From Agrobacterium tumefaciens (GTDB taxonomy: Bacteria; Pseudomonadota; Alphaproteobacteria; Rhizobiales; Rhizobiaceae): a DNA stretch of 64,000 nucleotides. The translations under genes and the position numbers were made by a program. Of this stretch, positions 1-7,793 are shown piece after piece. A model generated the notes under the pieces. The model saw only the letters and a program-made list of their open reading frames with translations, was not told the DNA's origin and ran no database searches. Within the stretch, counting starts at the first letter, position 1, and every line of letters starts with the position of its first letter. Where the stretch lies: contig NZ_CP115842.1 of assembly GCF_013318015.2 (NCBI RefSeq), forward strand, positions 1,096,001-1,160,000, written 5' to 3'.

Positions 1-630
1 CGCCTGATAGGCGACGTTTGCATCCTGGTTGGTCGCCTGGCGGCCGACGAGCTTCATTTCCGGATAAGTGCGCCCCATGTAATCGATGAGTGCGGTGACG
101 CGCAGATCATGGTTGCTTTGGCCCGGATTTTCGAGAACGGCATATTCGCCCTTCTTGCCCAGCTTCTTGACGATCTCGTCAGCCGCAAATTTCGCCTCGG
201 CAACATTGTCCGAGGTGATGTAGGCGGTGCGTTTTGACTTCGGCGAATCTGCCGCAAAAGTCGTCACCGAAACACCGGAGTCGATCGCCTTGTTGATCGG
301 TTCGATAAAGGGATCGGCCTGCATCGGATGCAGCAATATACCCTTCGGCTTCTTCACCAGTTCCTGCTCGAAGGACGCGATCTGCTTGGTGATGTCGTAT
401 TCGGGCGTACCGGTGAAAACGGCCTCGCAGCCCAAGGCCTTCGCGGCCTGCTTGAAACCTTCAAACACCGGCACCCAATAGGGGTGGCTGGAAACCATGA
501 CGTTCATCACATAGGTCTCGCCCGGTTCACAGGCGAATTTGCCCGCAGCAGCGGCCTGAGAGCCGGCGCCTGCGGAAATCGCCACGGCTAAAACACCCGC
601 GGCAACGGTCGATTTCAGAAAAGCCAACAT
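1..630 (-). CDS. ABC transporter sugar-type periplasmic binding protein (partial, C-terminus outside window)
   Basis: The reading frame runs on the minus strand from ATG at 630 past the window edge, giving about 210 residues. A good ribosome site (GGGAGG) lies 7-8 bases upstream of the ATG. The protein starts with a signal peptide of about 28 residues ending in an Ala-rich stretch. It continues with features of the ribose/galactose-type periplasmic binding family (Peripla_BP_4): an MVSSHPYW strand, then HPMQADPF and the hinge region AYITSDN. The rest of the transporter would lie left of the window. The substrate cannot be told from this fragment. A repeated palindrome just upstream (660-767) suggests local repressor control. 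Confidence 0.85.
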   Translation of the reverse strand, partial: MLAFLKSTVAAGVLAVAISAGAGSQAAAAGKFACEPGETYVMNVMVSSHPYWVPVFEGFKQAAKALGCEAVFTGTPEYDITKQIASFEQELVKKPKGILLHPMQADPFIEPINKAIDSGVSVTTFAADSPKSKRTAYITSDNVAEAKFAADEIVKKLGKKGEYAVLENPGQSNHDLRVTALIDYMGRTYPEMKLVGRQATNQDANVAYQA

Positions 631-659
631 ATTCCCCTCCCAAGGACAATGACCAATCC

Positions 660-767
660 GCAATAAATTTTAAGTCGTGTAATTTATTGCATGACGTTTG
701 AGATATCGGGAAACCGGGCAAGCGTCAATCCGGTTTGCATTTTATTATTTTGAGTGAAATTTATTGC
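660..767. promoter_or_regulatory. Operator-like repeats: GCAATAAATT inverted pair plus a third copy
   Basis: GCAATAAATT at 660-669 faces its exact reverse complement AATTTATTGC at 681-690, with 11 bases between. AATTTATTGC occurs again at 758-767. The sites lie 30-137 bases upstream of the binding-protein start codon. The A/T-rich arms ending in GC resemble operators of ROK-type sugar regulators, but the regulator is not in the window, so that assignment is inference. Confidence 0.5.
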
Positions 768-1135
768 GGAGCGCGTGGATAGTTTGGAGGCTGCCTACAG
801 GATAGCCCGTCGCTCGAGCGAACTCCGCGGATCGAATAGGCAGTCAATCAGCTTGCCTATACCAATCAGCTGGCGGCAGTCGGATGTCTTAAGAACAAGG
901 GACGGCAAGGCGCGATGCACTCAGGACGCCAAATGGCGGGCAGCGCGTAAACGCTTCGGTTCATCACGCCCTCCTCCATGTCCATGCCGCATGGAAGGCC
1001 GCAAAGTCCTCCTGCCGATCCTCTTTGCCCTAGTTGGAGTGGTATTTATGACGGTGTCGCAGCGGGTTCCTGTGATGGGACCGTTGACGCGTACTCCATA
1101 GGGGACAGGTTCAATTGACACTGAGGCCACTATGC
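768..1135. other. Non-coding stretch, no gene supported
   Basis: Only short open frames with no recognisable protein, no good ribosome site and no family signature are present here. I see no RNA gene or repeat. Confidence 0.5.
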
Positions 1136-1166
1136 AAAAAGGCCCTGCGATTTCTCGCAAGGCCTT
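1136..1166 (-). terminator. Rho-independent terminator after tRNA-Val
   Basis: A 12-base stem with one mismatch (AAGGCCCTGCGA at 1139-1150 against TCGCAAGGCCTT at 1155-1166, TTTC loop) is followed on the minus strand by a run of five T (1140-1136). It lies about 20 bases beyond the tRNA 3' end. Confidence 0.75.
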
Positions 1167-1184
1167 GATATTTAAGAATTCGGA

Positions 1185-1259
<75 letters not shown>

Positions 1260-1340
1260 TCCGTGGCGGCGGATAGACCACAAAACCGGTTCATGCGTCA
1301 ACTGCTTTTTTTCGGTTTTGTGAAGGTTTTTTGAGACCCC

Positions 1341-1706
1341 TTACGCCACAAGGAGTTTGTTGACCTCATCCACCAGATCGCGAAGATGGAACGGCTTGGA
1401 AAGCACCTTGGCATCCTTTGGAGCCTTCGAATCGGCGTTCAGCGCGACGGCCGCAAAGCCGGTGATGAACATGACTTTCAGGTCGGGGTCGAGTTCAGTC
1501 GCGCGCCGGGCCAACTCGATGCCATCCATTTCGGGCATGACGATATCTGTCAGCAACAGCGAGAAAGGCTCTTCGCGAAGCCGGTCGTAAGCGCTTGCGC
1601 CATTGTCGAAGGAAGAAACCTTGTAACCGGCTTTTTCCAGCGCCTTGACGAGAAAGCGGCGCATATCGTTATCATCTTCAGCGAGAAGAATTTTCTGATT
1701 CATCAT
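1341..1706 (-). CDS. cpdR: CpdR, single-domain response regulator of ClpXP proteolysis
   Basis: This 121-residue protein is a lone receiver domain with no output domain. The acidic pocket LAEDDND is near residues 8-14, the phospho-acceptor is Asp54 (LLTDIVMPEMDG), with Thr82 (FITG) and Lys104 (LSKPF) at the conserved switch positions. The ending KPFHLRDLV and the FITGFAAVALN segment are typical of alphaproteobacterial CpdR. In Caulobacter and rhizobia, CpdR in its unphosphorylated form helps ClpXP localise and degrade cell-cycle proteins, with phosphate supplied through CckA-ChpT. Two adjacent ATG codons (1706 and 1703) could both serve as start, and the ribosome site is weak. It stands alone beside tRNA-Val. 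Confidence 0.93.
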   Translation of the reverse strand: MMNQKILLAEDDNDMRRFLVKALEKAGYKVSSFDNGASAYDRLREEPFSLLLTDIVMPEMDGIELARRATELDPDLKVMFITGFAAVALNADSKAPKDAKVLSKPFHLRDLVDEVNKLLVA

Positions 1707-1884
1707 AAGTGACCGTAACTGCTCAATGTTTGAGATACCCTAGCCCGATTATAGGATTTTCACGGTAAATATCATGTGAACACAAGAATCGGTATAGCGC
1801 TGCATGGTCGATAGTATGGACTTGCCGCACCGTAACTGGCAACATGAACATCCTGATAGTTTACGACATGGTAAATGGCACTGA

Positions 1885-2769
1885 ATGGACTGGATAACGG
1901 GTGAATACGAGCTGTTCGAAGTAACGGAACCTGCCGTTCAAACCCTGCCATTCGTCTATAATTCACCCCATAGCGGTCGCTGTTACCCCATCTCCTTTCT
2001 GGAATCGGCACGGCTTGATTCGCACGAGATCCGGCGCTCGGAAGATCATTTCGTTGACGAGCTGTTCGCCGCTGCGCCCGACATCGGTGCGCCGCTGCTG
2101 AAAGCCAATTTTCCCCGCGCGTATCTCGACGTCAATCGCGAGCCCTACGAGCTTGATCCGCGCATGTTCGAAGGCACTCTGCCTCCCTACGCCAATATCG
2201 GCTCCATGCGGGTTGCCGGCGGCCTGGGAACGGTACCCCGTATCGTCGCCGAGAATATGGACATCTATGCCCACCGCCTGCCGGTGGACGAGGCGCTGTC
2301 ACGGATCGAGACGATTTACAAACCCTACCACGCCTGCCTGCGCCGGCTGCTGTCACGCACCCACGCCAATTTCGGCATGGCGGTACTGATCGATTGCCAT
2401 TCGATGCCGGGCAATATCCGCGTTGCCGGCTCGAACCTGCGGCCGGATGTCATTATAGGCGATCGCTACGGCACCAGTGCTTCCCAGGAGGTCTCCCGCG
2501 CCGCTCTGCATTTTCTTGAAGAACTGGGTTTCGTTGCGGTCTGCAACAAGCCCTATGCCGGCGGCTTCATCACGGAACATTACGGCCGACCGATCCGCTC
2601 TCTTCACGCGCTCCAGATCGAGGTCAATCGGGCGCTGTACGTCGATGAAAAAACGCTTTCGAAGAAAGCAGATTTTCCCGCCATTCAGGCATCGCTTGAA
2701 ATATTCATGCGCCAGCTCGGCGCTTTTGTTTCGGAATACGCGATCGAAACCTCGCTCGCCGCCGAATAA
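1885..2769 (+). CDS. N-formylglutamate amidohydrolase family protein (not part of the hut cluster)
   Basis: The 294-residue product belongs to the N-formylglutamate amidohydrolase family (FGase, PF05013). It has the N-terminal NSPHSGR motif, the metal-site region RRSEDHFVDELF, AYLDVNREPYELD, the IDCHSMPG core and GGFITEHYG near the C-terminus. Such enzymes hydrolyse N-formyl amino acids to formate and the free amino acid. A second member, HutG, sits in the histidine cluster at 58525-59343, so this copy probably has another N-formyl substrate. The start at 1885 has no strong ribosome site. The gene is single and is followed by the oppositely oriented suhB RNA. Confidence 0.85.
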   Translation: MDWITGEYELFEVTEPAVQTLPFVYNSPHSGRCYPISFLESARLDSHEIRRSEDHFVDELFAAAPDIGAPLLKANFPRAYLDVNREPYELDPRMFEGTLPPYANIGSMRVAGGLGTVPRIVAENMDIYAHRLPVDEALSRIETIYKPYHACLRRLLSRTHANFGMAVLIDCHSMPGNIRVAGSNLRPDVIIGDRYGTSASQEVSRAALHFLEELGFVAVCNKPYAGGFITEHYGRPIRSLHALQIEVNRALYVDEKTLSKKADFPAIQASLEIFMRQLGAFVSEYAIETSLAAE

Positions 2770-2827
2770 CACATCAAATTCCAGGATATTTCAGACCTCT
2801 GTTCCAGACAGCCTGGCCACGCGCCGG

Positions 2828-2913
2828 ACAAAAAAAACCGCGCCTTGGCGCGGTCAAGTCTAGGGAGGAAACACCCAAGGAGGGTATTTACAGTCAAAGA
2901 CTGCAGGGTCACG
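2828..2913 (-). ncRNA. mmgR: suhB/mmgR-family small RNA (alphaproteobacterial, about 85 nt)
   Basis: On the minus strand a perfect TATAAT (2925-2920) sits about 7 bases before a putative start near 2913. The transcript would contain a small hairpin ACCC-TCCTT-GGGT, a single-stranded TTTCCTCCCT anti-Shine-Dalgarno stretch, and a terminator CCGCGCC-AA-GGCGCGG (2853-2838) followed by eight T. This layout, length and CU-rich core match what I know of the suhB RNA (Rfam suhB; mmgR in Sinorhizobium, an Hfq-bound RNA linked to polyhydroxybutyrate control). The next gene rightwards is a SuhB/HisN-family phosphatase on the other strand, the context for which the RNA was named. Start position is approximate. 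Confidence 0.75.
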
Positions 2914-3089
2914 CTACGCATTATATGCACAATTGTCAATCATTTTATTTTATGCACTTTTTTTAGGCTTATGCTGAAAATTTGGAATCGGCCGTGCCTG
3001 CATCCGTACGTGTGGACGGCGGGTGCAATTCCGGTCTATGCATTTCGCCATACAATTCAGGCCCAATAATTCAGGCAATGAGGTTTCGC

Positions 3090-3866
3090 ATGCTGCCCGA
3101 CCGGGATTTCTTCTTCAAACTTGCCGAAGCCGCCAGCGCTGAAACGCTTCCCCGCTTCCGCACAGGCATTGCCGTCACCAACAAGGAGGACGGCGGCTAT
3201 GACCCGGTGACGGAAGGCGATCAGGCAGCAGAAAGCGCCATTCGCGCCCTCATCGAGGCACGTTTCCCGCAACACGGCATTCTTGGTGAAGAACACGGCA
3301 ATGTCGGTCTCGATCGCGAACATATCTGGGTTATCGATCCGATTGACGGCACACGCGCCTTCATTTCCGGCGTGCCGGTCTGGGGCACGCTGATCGGCTT
3401 CCAGTCGGCCGGCCGCGCTTCGATGGGCATCATGGACCAGCCCTTCACGAAAGAGCGTTATTTCGCCGACGGCGAGGCCGCATGGTATTTCGGGCCGGAT
3501 GGTGAGCGCAAGATCCGCACGCGCGAATGCGCTTCGCTGTCGGATGCTGTACTGTTCACCACGACACCCCATATCTTCACGGCGGAAGAAAAGCCCCTTT
3601 ACGACAAGGTGCAGGATCAGGTTCGCCTTTTCCGTTATGGCGTGGATTGTTACGCCTATTGCCTGCTTGCCGCCGGCCATGTCGATCTGGTGATCGAATC
3701 GGGCCTGAAGCCCTATGATGTCGGCGCGCTCATTCCGGTGATTGAACAGGCGGGTGGCATCATCACCACCTGGGATGGGGGTCGTCCGGAAAATGGCGGC
3801 CGCATTCTGGCAGCCGGTTCCAAAGCCGTGCACGAACAGGCGCTCGCCATTCTTTCAAAACTGTAG
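3090..3866 (+). CDS. hisN: Histidinol-phosphate phosphatase HisN / inositol-monophosphatase (SuhB) family
   Basis: The 258-residue protein carries the Mg-dependent inositol-monophosphatase signatures: GEEHG at 66-70, WVIDPIDGTRAF with DPIDGT at 83-88, and the C-terminal motif KPYDVGALIPVIEQAGG. The DQPFTKERY region is typical of the HisN branch, which removes phosphate from L-histidinol phosphate in histidine synthesis. Activity on inositol monophosphate or other sugar phosphates cannot be excluded. I chose ATG 3090 because GAGG lies 6 bases upstream; ATG 3078 is in frame but has a poorer site. It is monocistronic and convergent with the next gene across a long hairpin. Confidence 0.85.
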   Translation: MLPDRDFFFKLAEAASAETLPRFRTGIAVTNKEDGGYDPVTEGDQAAESAIRALIEARFPQHGILGEEHGNVGLDREHIWVIDPIDGTRAFISGVPVWGTLIGFQSAGRASMGIMDQPFTKERYFADGEAAWYFGPDGERKIRTRECASLSDAVLFTTTPHIFTAEEKPLYDKVQDQVRLFRYGVDCYAYCLLAAGHVDLVIESGLKPYDVGALIPVIEQAGGIITTWDGGRPENGGRILAAGSKAVHEQALAILSKL

Positions 3867-3877
3867 ATGGTGCGACT

Positions 3878-3910
3878 GACGGGGATGGCGCAAACCGCGC
3901 CATCCCCGTC
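3878..3910. terminator. Long perfect hairpin between convergent genes
   Basis: A 14-base perfect stem (GACGGGGATGGCGC at 3878-3891 against 3897-3910) with a 5-base loop lies between the stops of hisN and the hydrolase. There is no clear T run on either strand, so it may act as a bidirectional terminator or as a 3'-end protector. Confidence 0.55.
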
Positions 3911-3919
3911 ATCGCCGCG

Positions 3920-4861
3920 TCATTCCGGCGCGAAAAAGGCGTCGATGGCCGCCAGCGCCTGTTTGCGGAAAACGTCGCGCTCATGCAGCAATTCATGGCG
4001 CGCGCCGGTTATGGGAAGAAGCTGCGCCGCGCGAAAGTTGCGCGAGAGTTCCTCCTGCGCCTTATAGGGCGTGATCGTATCCAGCATCGGCGCAAGAATG
4101 AGGGTAGGAATGGTTATGTCCGTCAGATGGTCCTGACGGGTCACCCGACCCATCGTTTTCAGCGCTTCATAAACCCATCGCGCTGTCGGTGCGCCGATGA
4201 AGAGTTCCGGAAATTGCCGATGCAGCGCAAGATTTCTGGCAAAACGTCTGGCGTCAGAGGTCAGCGGGTTGCCATCGAAATCCCGTTCGCGCTGATCCCT
4301 GCCGAGCTGAAGCTTTCCAAGACCCAACAGGCTTAAAGCGGTCGCGACCAGCCGGATGACGGACGAAGGAACGGATTGCTGGCTGTCCAGCTCGATAAAG
4401 GGCGAACAAAGCGCCAGACGGTCGATCCTGTTCGACAGGCCGGGTGCTGCGGCCAGTGCTGCAAGTGCGCCGGTTGAATGCGCGATCATGAAGAATGGCA
4501 GCCGGGTATCCGGCAGCACCACCTGTTCGAGAAAAAAACTTATATCGCGCTTGTAGTCGGAAAAACGTCGTACATGCCCGGCGCCTGGCTTCTTCAGCAG
4601 CCGTTCGGAACCGCCCTGCCCGCGCGTATCGAAGGTCGCGACCCAGAATCCCATGGCCGTCAGATCGCTGACGGTCTCGAAATATTTCTCGATACATTCG
4701 TTGCGACCATGCAGCAGAACCACAGTTCCGCGCGCAATGTGTCGGCTGGCGCGGAAGATCGCGTATCGAAGCTGTTTGCCGCCGTGGCCGGTGAAATAAC
4801 CGACGGTATGGTTGCCGGGAACCGGGTTGTCTTCGCTCTCGCGCAATGTGGCTTCGATCAT
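3920..4861 (-). CDS. Alpha/beta hydrolase, lysophospholipase-like (COG2267 type)
   Basis: The 313-residue product is an alpha/beta hydrolase of the Hydrolase_4 (PldB-like) family. It shows VVLLHGRNE (oxyanion strand), DTRGQGGS, the nucleophile elbow AHSTG, the acid APMLDT, and the histidine in ARHELLHE. No signal peptide is evident, so it is probably cytoplasmic. ATG 4861 is used as start; the frame is also open to a TTG at 4918, but that Arg-rich extension has no matching ribosome site. It may act on lysophospholipids or monoacylglycerols. The physiological substrate is unknown. Confidence 0.8.
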   Translation of the reverse strand: MIEATLRESEDNPVPGNHTVGYFTGHGGKQLRYAIFRASRHIARGTVVLLHGRNECIEKYFETVSDLTAMGFWVATFDTRGQGGSERLLKKPGAGHVRRFSDYKRDISFFLEQVVLPDTRLPFFMIAHSTGALAALAAAPGLSNRIDRLALCSPFIELDSQQSVPSSVIRLVATALSLLGLGKLQLGRDQRERDFDGNPLTSDARRFARNLALHRQFPELFIGAPTARWVYEALKTMGRVTRQDHLTDITIPTLILAPMLDTITPYKAQEELSRNFRAAQLLPITGARHELLHERDVFRKQALAAIDAFFAPE

Positions 4862-5116
4862 CGGTCTTTTCCGGCTTCTCTGCCTTTTCGGGATAGGTCG
4901 GCGACGGCGGAAGGTCAAAGAAAAAATTGCCGGAACCGTCGGTTAAAGCAGTCGCGGTTCCGGCGAATAGGACAGAAGAAGAAGGGACGTTATTGCTTCT
5001 GCCACGGAGCATGTCTCCGATGACGGATATTTATGGCTCTCAAACTGAACGTTGCTGGAACCGGATGTTCAGCGATGGTTCATCTTGTTGTCGCCCTTTC
5101 CGCTTTAAAGCGCCCC

Positions 5117-5146
5117 CTTGACGGAGCGCCAAGCCATTCCCATCTC
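5117..5146 (+). promoter_or_regulatory. Sigma-32 (RpoH)-type heat-shock promoter
   Basis: CTTGACG at 5117-5123 is separated by 15 bases from CCCATCTC at 5139-5146. This is close to the heat-shock consensus CTTGAAA..CCCCATNT and sits about 100 bases before the small heat-shock gene, giving a start near 5153. Confidence 0.65.
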
Positions 5147-5152
5147 ATTCAT

Positions 5153-5246
5153 GCGGCCGCCAGAACGGGGCCGCGCCATATGTCCGGCCGTCGCCAGAAC
5201 GGGACGCCGGATCAACCGCAAACAGTCGCTTCATAAGGAGGACACC
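5153..5246 (+). promoter_or_regulatory. Candidate ROSE-type RNA thermometer in the hsp20 5' leader
   Basis: The leader has two neighbouring hairpins, GCGGCC..GGCCGC (5153-5174) and CCGGC-C-GTC..GAC-GCCGG (about 5182-5210), each with GCCAGAACGG in the loop region. It ends in TCGCT-TCAT-AAGGAGGA, in which the pyrimidine-GCT element can pair with the ribosome site AAGGAGG. ROSE thermometers of rhizobial small heat-shock genes have just this end structure: paired when cool, open when hot. Folding was judged by eye. Confidence 0.6.
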
Positions 5247-5729
5247 ATGCGTCACGTCGATTTTTCCCCCCTCTATCGCTCCACCGTCGGTTTCGACCGT
5301 CTTTTTTCGATGCTCGACGGCCTCGGCCAGCCCGAACAGGCCCAGTCCTATCCGCCCTATAACATCGAGCGGACGGGTGAAAACGCCTATCGTATAACCA
5401 TGGCGGTTGCCGGTTTCGATGAAACGGAACTAAGCATAGAATCCCGTGCCAATACGCTGACGGTGAAAGCCGAGAAGGCTGCAGATGAGAAGTCGTCTGA
5501 AGGCGAGTTCCTGTATCGCGGCATTGCCACGCGCGCTTTCGAACGCCGCTTCCAGATGGCTGATCATGTCGAAGTCCAGACCGCTTCCCTGAAGAATGGC
5601 CTGCTTCACATCGATCTCGTCCGCAATATTCCGGAAGCCATGAAACCGCGCCGTATCGCGATCTCCTCCGACAGCGCAGATGCGCCGAAGACGATCGAAG
5701 CACAGGTCACGCCGGCCCAGGTCAACTAA
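5247..5729 (+). CDS. Small heat-shock protein, Hsp20/alpha-crystallin family (IbpA type)
   Basis: The 160-residue protein starts at ATG 5247 behind a strong AAGGAGG. It begins MRHVDFSPLYRSTVGFDRLF, as do class A rhizobial small heat-shock proteins. It has an alpha-crystallin domain at about residues 38-135 with the conserved ELSIESRANTLTV strand and the A-x-x-x-G-L element in SLKNGLLHIDL. It would form ATP-independent oligomers that hold unfolding proteins. The sigma-32-like promoter and ROSE-like leader imply heat induction at both transcription and translation. By family and replicon it could be HspL of A. tumefaciens, but I cannot confirm that. A terminator follows. Confidence 0.93.
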   Translation: MRHVDFSPLYRSTVGFDRLFSMLDGLGQPEQAQSYPPYNIERTGENAYRITMAVAGFDETELSIESRANTLTVKAEKAADEKSSEGEFLYRGIATRAFERRFQMADHVEVQTASLKNGLLHIDLVRNIPEAMKPRRIAISSDSADAPKTIEAQVTPAQVN

Positions 5730-5749
5730 GCCGATCCGGATGTCAAACG

Positions 5750-5775
5750 AACGGCCCCGTTAAGGGGCCGTTTTT
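5750..5775 (+). terminator. Rho-independent terminator of hsp20
   Basis: The stem AACGGCCCC (5750-5758) pairs with GGGGCCGTT (5764-5772) around a GTTAA loop and is followed by a T run. It also separates hsp20 from the convergent transporter gene. Confidence 0.88.
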
Positions 5776-5795
5776 GTTTGCCTAAAATTCAGCCC

Positions 5796-6833
5796 TCAGC
5801 GGGTGGATACTGCCGCGCCTTCCGCAGCGACAGTTTCCGTTATCGCTGCTTTTTCATGGGCCTTGCGGGCATAACGCTGGGCCAGCACTGCGCAGACCAT
5901 CAGCTGAACCTGATGGAAGAGCATGATTGGCAATACGATTGCGCCGATGCTCTGGCCGGCGAAGATCGCTCCTGCCATGGGCACGCCGCTGGCAAGGCTC
6001 TTCTTCGACCCGCAGAAGGTGATGGTGATTTCATCCGCCTTGTCGAAACCAAGCGCCCGGCTGCCGAACATCGTCACGCAGAGAACAAGCGCCAGAAGAA
6101 CGATATTGATGCCGATGACAACGCCGATATCGCGCACGGAAAACGTCTGCCATATGCCTTCGATAACTGCTTCGGAGAAGGCAAGATAGACCACCATCAG
6201 GATGGAACCGCGATCGACCGGCGACAGCAATTTCTTGCGTGCCCTGATCCAGTCACCGATCCACGGCTGCAGCACCTGGCCGGCGATGAAGGGCAAGAGC
6301 AGTTGCAGGAAGATTTGCAGGAACGCATCCAGCGAAAATCCACCACCATGGCCACCGACCGTGAACAGCAGCCCGACCAGCAGCGGTGTCAGCACCATGC
6401 CGAAAATATTCGAGGCGGAGGCTGAACAGATCGCGGCAGGCACGTTTCCGCCTGCCATGGATGTGAAGGCGATGGACGATTGCACCGTCGACGGCAGGAC
6501 GCAGAGAAACAGCACACCCATATAAAGCGGTGCCGGCAGAATGCTCTCGGGAATGAAACCGATCGCCACGCCCAGCAACGGGAAAAGGCCGAAGGTGACG
6601 AGAAGGATCGCCATGTGCAGGCGCCAGTGCAAGATACCCGCAATCACCACATCCCGCGACAGCCGCGCGCCGTGGAGAAAAAACAGCAATGCGATTGCCA
6701 GTTTCGTGGCAAGCCCGAAATACACCGCCGGCTGTCCGCTGATCGGCAAAAGGGAAGCCAGGATCACGGTGGCCACCAGCATCATGGTGAAACGGTCAGG
6801 CAGGAAGCGGGTCATGGGAGGTCTTTCCGACAT
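5796..6833 (-). CDS. Bile acid:sodium symporter family transporter (YfeH/SBF-like)
   Basis: This 345-residue integral membrane protein has about nine or ten hydrophobic segments. It carries SBF-like family features: ARLSRDVVIAG near the second segment, LPSTVQSSIAFTSMAGGN in the middle and FCGSKKSLASGVPMAG near the C-terminus. These match the YfeH-type branch of the bile acid:Na symporter superfamily (PF13593). The substrate is probably a small organic anion and is not known. It is divergent from a LysR regulator, which is a common sign of control by that regulator. The start is ATG 6833, with ATG 6815 as an alternative. Confidence 0.85.
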   Translation of the reverse strand: MSERPPMTRFLPDRFTMMLVATVILASLLPISGQPAVYFGLATKLAIALLFFLHGARLSRDVVIAGILHWRLHMAILLVTFGLFPLLGVAIGFIPESILPAPLYMGVLFLCVLPSTVQSSIAFTSMAGGNVPAAICSASASNIFGMVLTPLLVGLLFTVGGHGGGFSLDAFLQIFLQLLLPFIAGQVLQPWIGDWIRARKKLLSPVDRGSILMVVYLAFSEAVIEGIWQTFSVRDIGVVIGINIVLLALVLCVTMFGSRALGFDKADEITITFCGSKKSLASGVPMAGAIFAGQSIGAIVLPIMLFHQVQLMVCAVLAQRYARKAHEKAAITETVAAEGAAVSTR

Positions 6834-6895
6834 CGGTTTTGCTTGAAATATCCCATACTATCGCTCATCATGAATTCGGATGCAAAGACTAACAG

Positions 6896-6914
6896 TTATC
6901 ACGATATGAGATAA
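6896..6914. promoter_or_regulatory. Inverted repeat in the divergent LysR/transporter intergenic region
   Basis: TTATC at 6896-6900 and GATAA at 6910-6914 form an inverted repeat with a 9-base spacer, directly before the lysR start in an 81-base divergent region. It could be the LysR binding site, though the spacing is only loosely LysR-like. Confidence 0.35.
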
Positions 6915-7775
6915 ATGCTGAACCTTCAACATCTTGCCAGCTTCGTGATGCTTCAGCAAACCGGCAGCTTCACGCTGGCTGCCGAGCGGCTGGGCATCGG
7001 CCAATCCACCGTCAGCCAGCATATTCAGCGGCTTGAGGCGGCACTTGGCCGTCGGTTGATTGCGCGCAGCACCCATCAGGTGAAGCTGACGGGCGAAGGC
7101 GAGGCGCTGCTCGGTTATGCCCGCAATATGCTGGAGATCGACAGCAGAGTTTCATCGCTATTCAGCGAAAACCGCCTGCGCGGGCGCTTAAGGCTTGGCG
7201 TTTCCGAGGATTTCGTCGCTAGCCGGCTCACCGCCATTCTGGAAGAATTCATCCGCCTCTATCCCTTGGTCGATCTGGAGCTGACGGTGTCGCTGAGCGG
7301 CGTGCTTTACCAGATGCAGGATAATGGCGAGTTGGACGTCGTGCTCGCGAAACGTCGACTCGGTGATAAGCTCGGCCACTTCCTGTACCGCGAACCTCTG
7401 GTATGGCTCGCGCGTGACCCGGAGCGAATGCTGAGCCAACCGGACGCCCTGCCGTTGATCGCCTTTCCGCCGCCAAGCATTACTCGAAAGGCGGCACAGG
7501 AAGCGCTGGATCGGGCAGGTCTCGCGTGGCGGATCGTCTGCACCTGTGGCAGCCTTAGCGGACTGACCGCTGCCGCAAGGGCGGGCATGGGCATCCTCGT
7601 GCAACCGCGCAGCATGGCGCCAGCCGGCCTCAGGGAGATTGCGGCTGATGTCCTGCCGGCGCTCGAAGACGTGGAATTCGTGCTTCAGCCAAGTAAGGGC
7701 GCGGACACAAAACTGGTGCGCGCCCTTTCCGATCTGGTATCCAGCAAGAGCATCGCACCGGGCAGTTTTGCGTAA
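6915..7775 (+). CDS. LysR-family transcriptional regulator
   Basis: The 286-residue protein has an N-terminal winged helix-turn-helix at about residues 3-62 (HLASFVMLQQTGSFTLAAER followed by IGQSTVSQHIQRLE) and a LysR substrate-binding domain from about residue 90. The start is ATG 6915. It is divergent from the SBF-type transporter, which is its most likely target. Its stop lies only 18 bases from the convergent glpK stop, with no obvious terminator. The effector is unknown. Confidence 0.93.
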   Translation: MLNLQHLASFVMLQQTGSFTLAAERLGIGQSTVSQHIQRLEAALGRRLIARSTHQVKLTGEGEALLGYARNMLEIDSRVSSLFSENRLRGRLRLGVSEDFVASRLTAILEEFIRLYPLVDLELTVSLSGVLYQMQDNGELDVVLAKRRLGDKLGHFLYREPLVWLARDPERMLSQPDALPLIAFPPPSITRKAAQEALDRAGLAWRIVCTCGSLSGLTAAARAGMGILVQPRSMAPAGLREIAADVLPALEDVEFVLQPSKGADTKLVRALSDLVSSKSIAPGSFA

Positions 7776-7793
7776 AAAAGACGCTTGCTCGAG

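Noticed and set aside
754-1101. 115-codon open frame in the gap before tRNA-Val
   Set aside because: It has no recognisable domain, no ribosome site and biased Arg/Ser content typical of non-coding frames.
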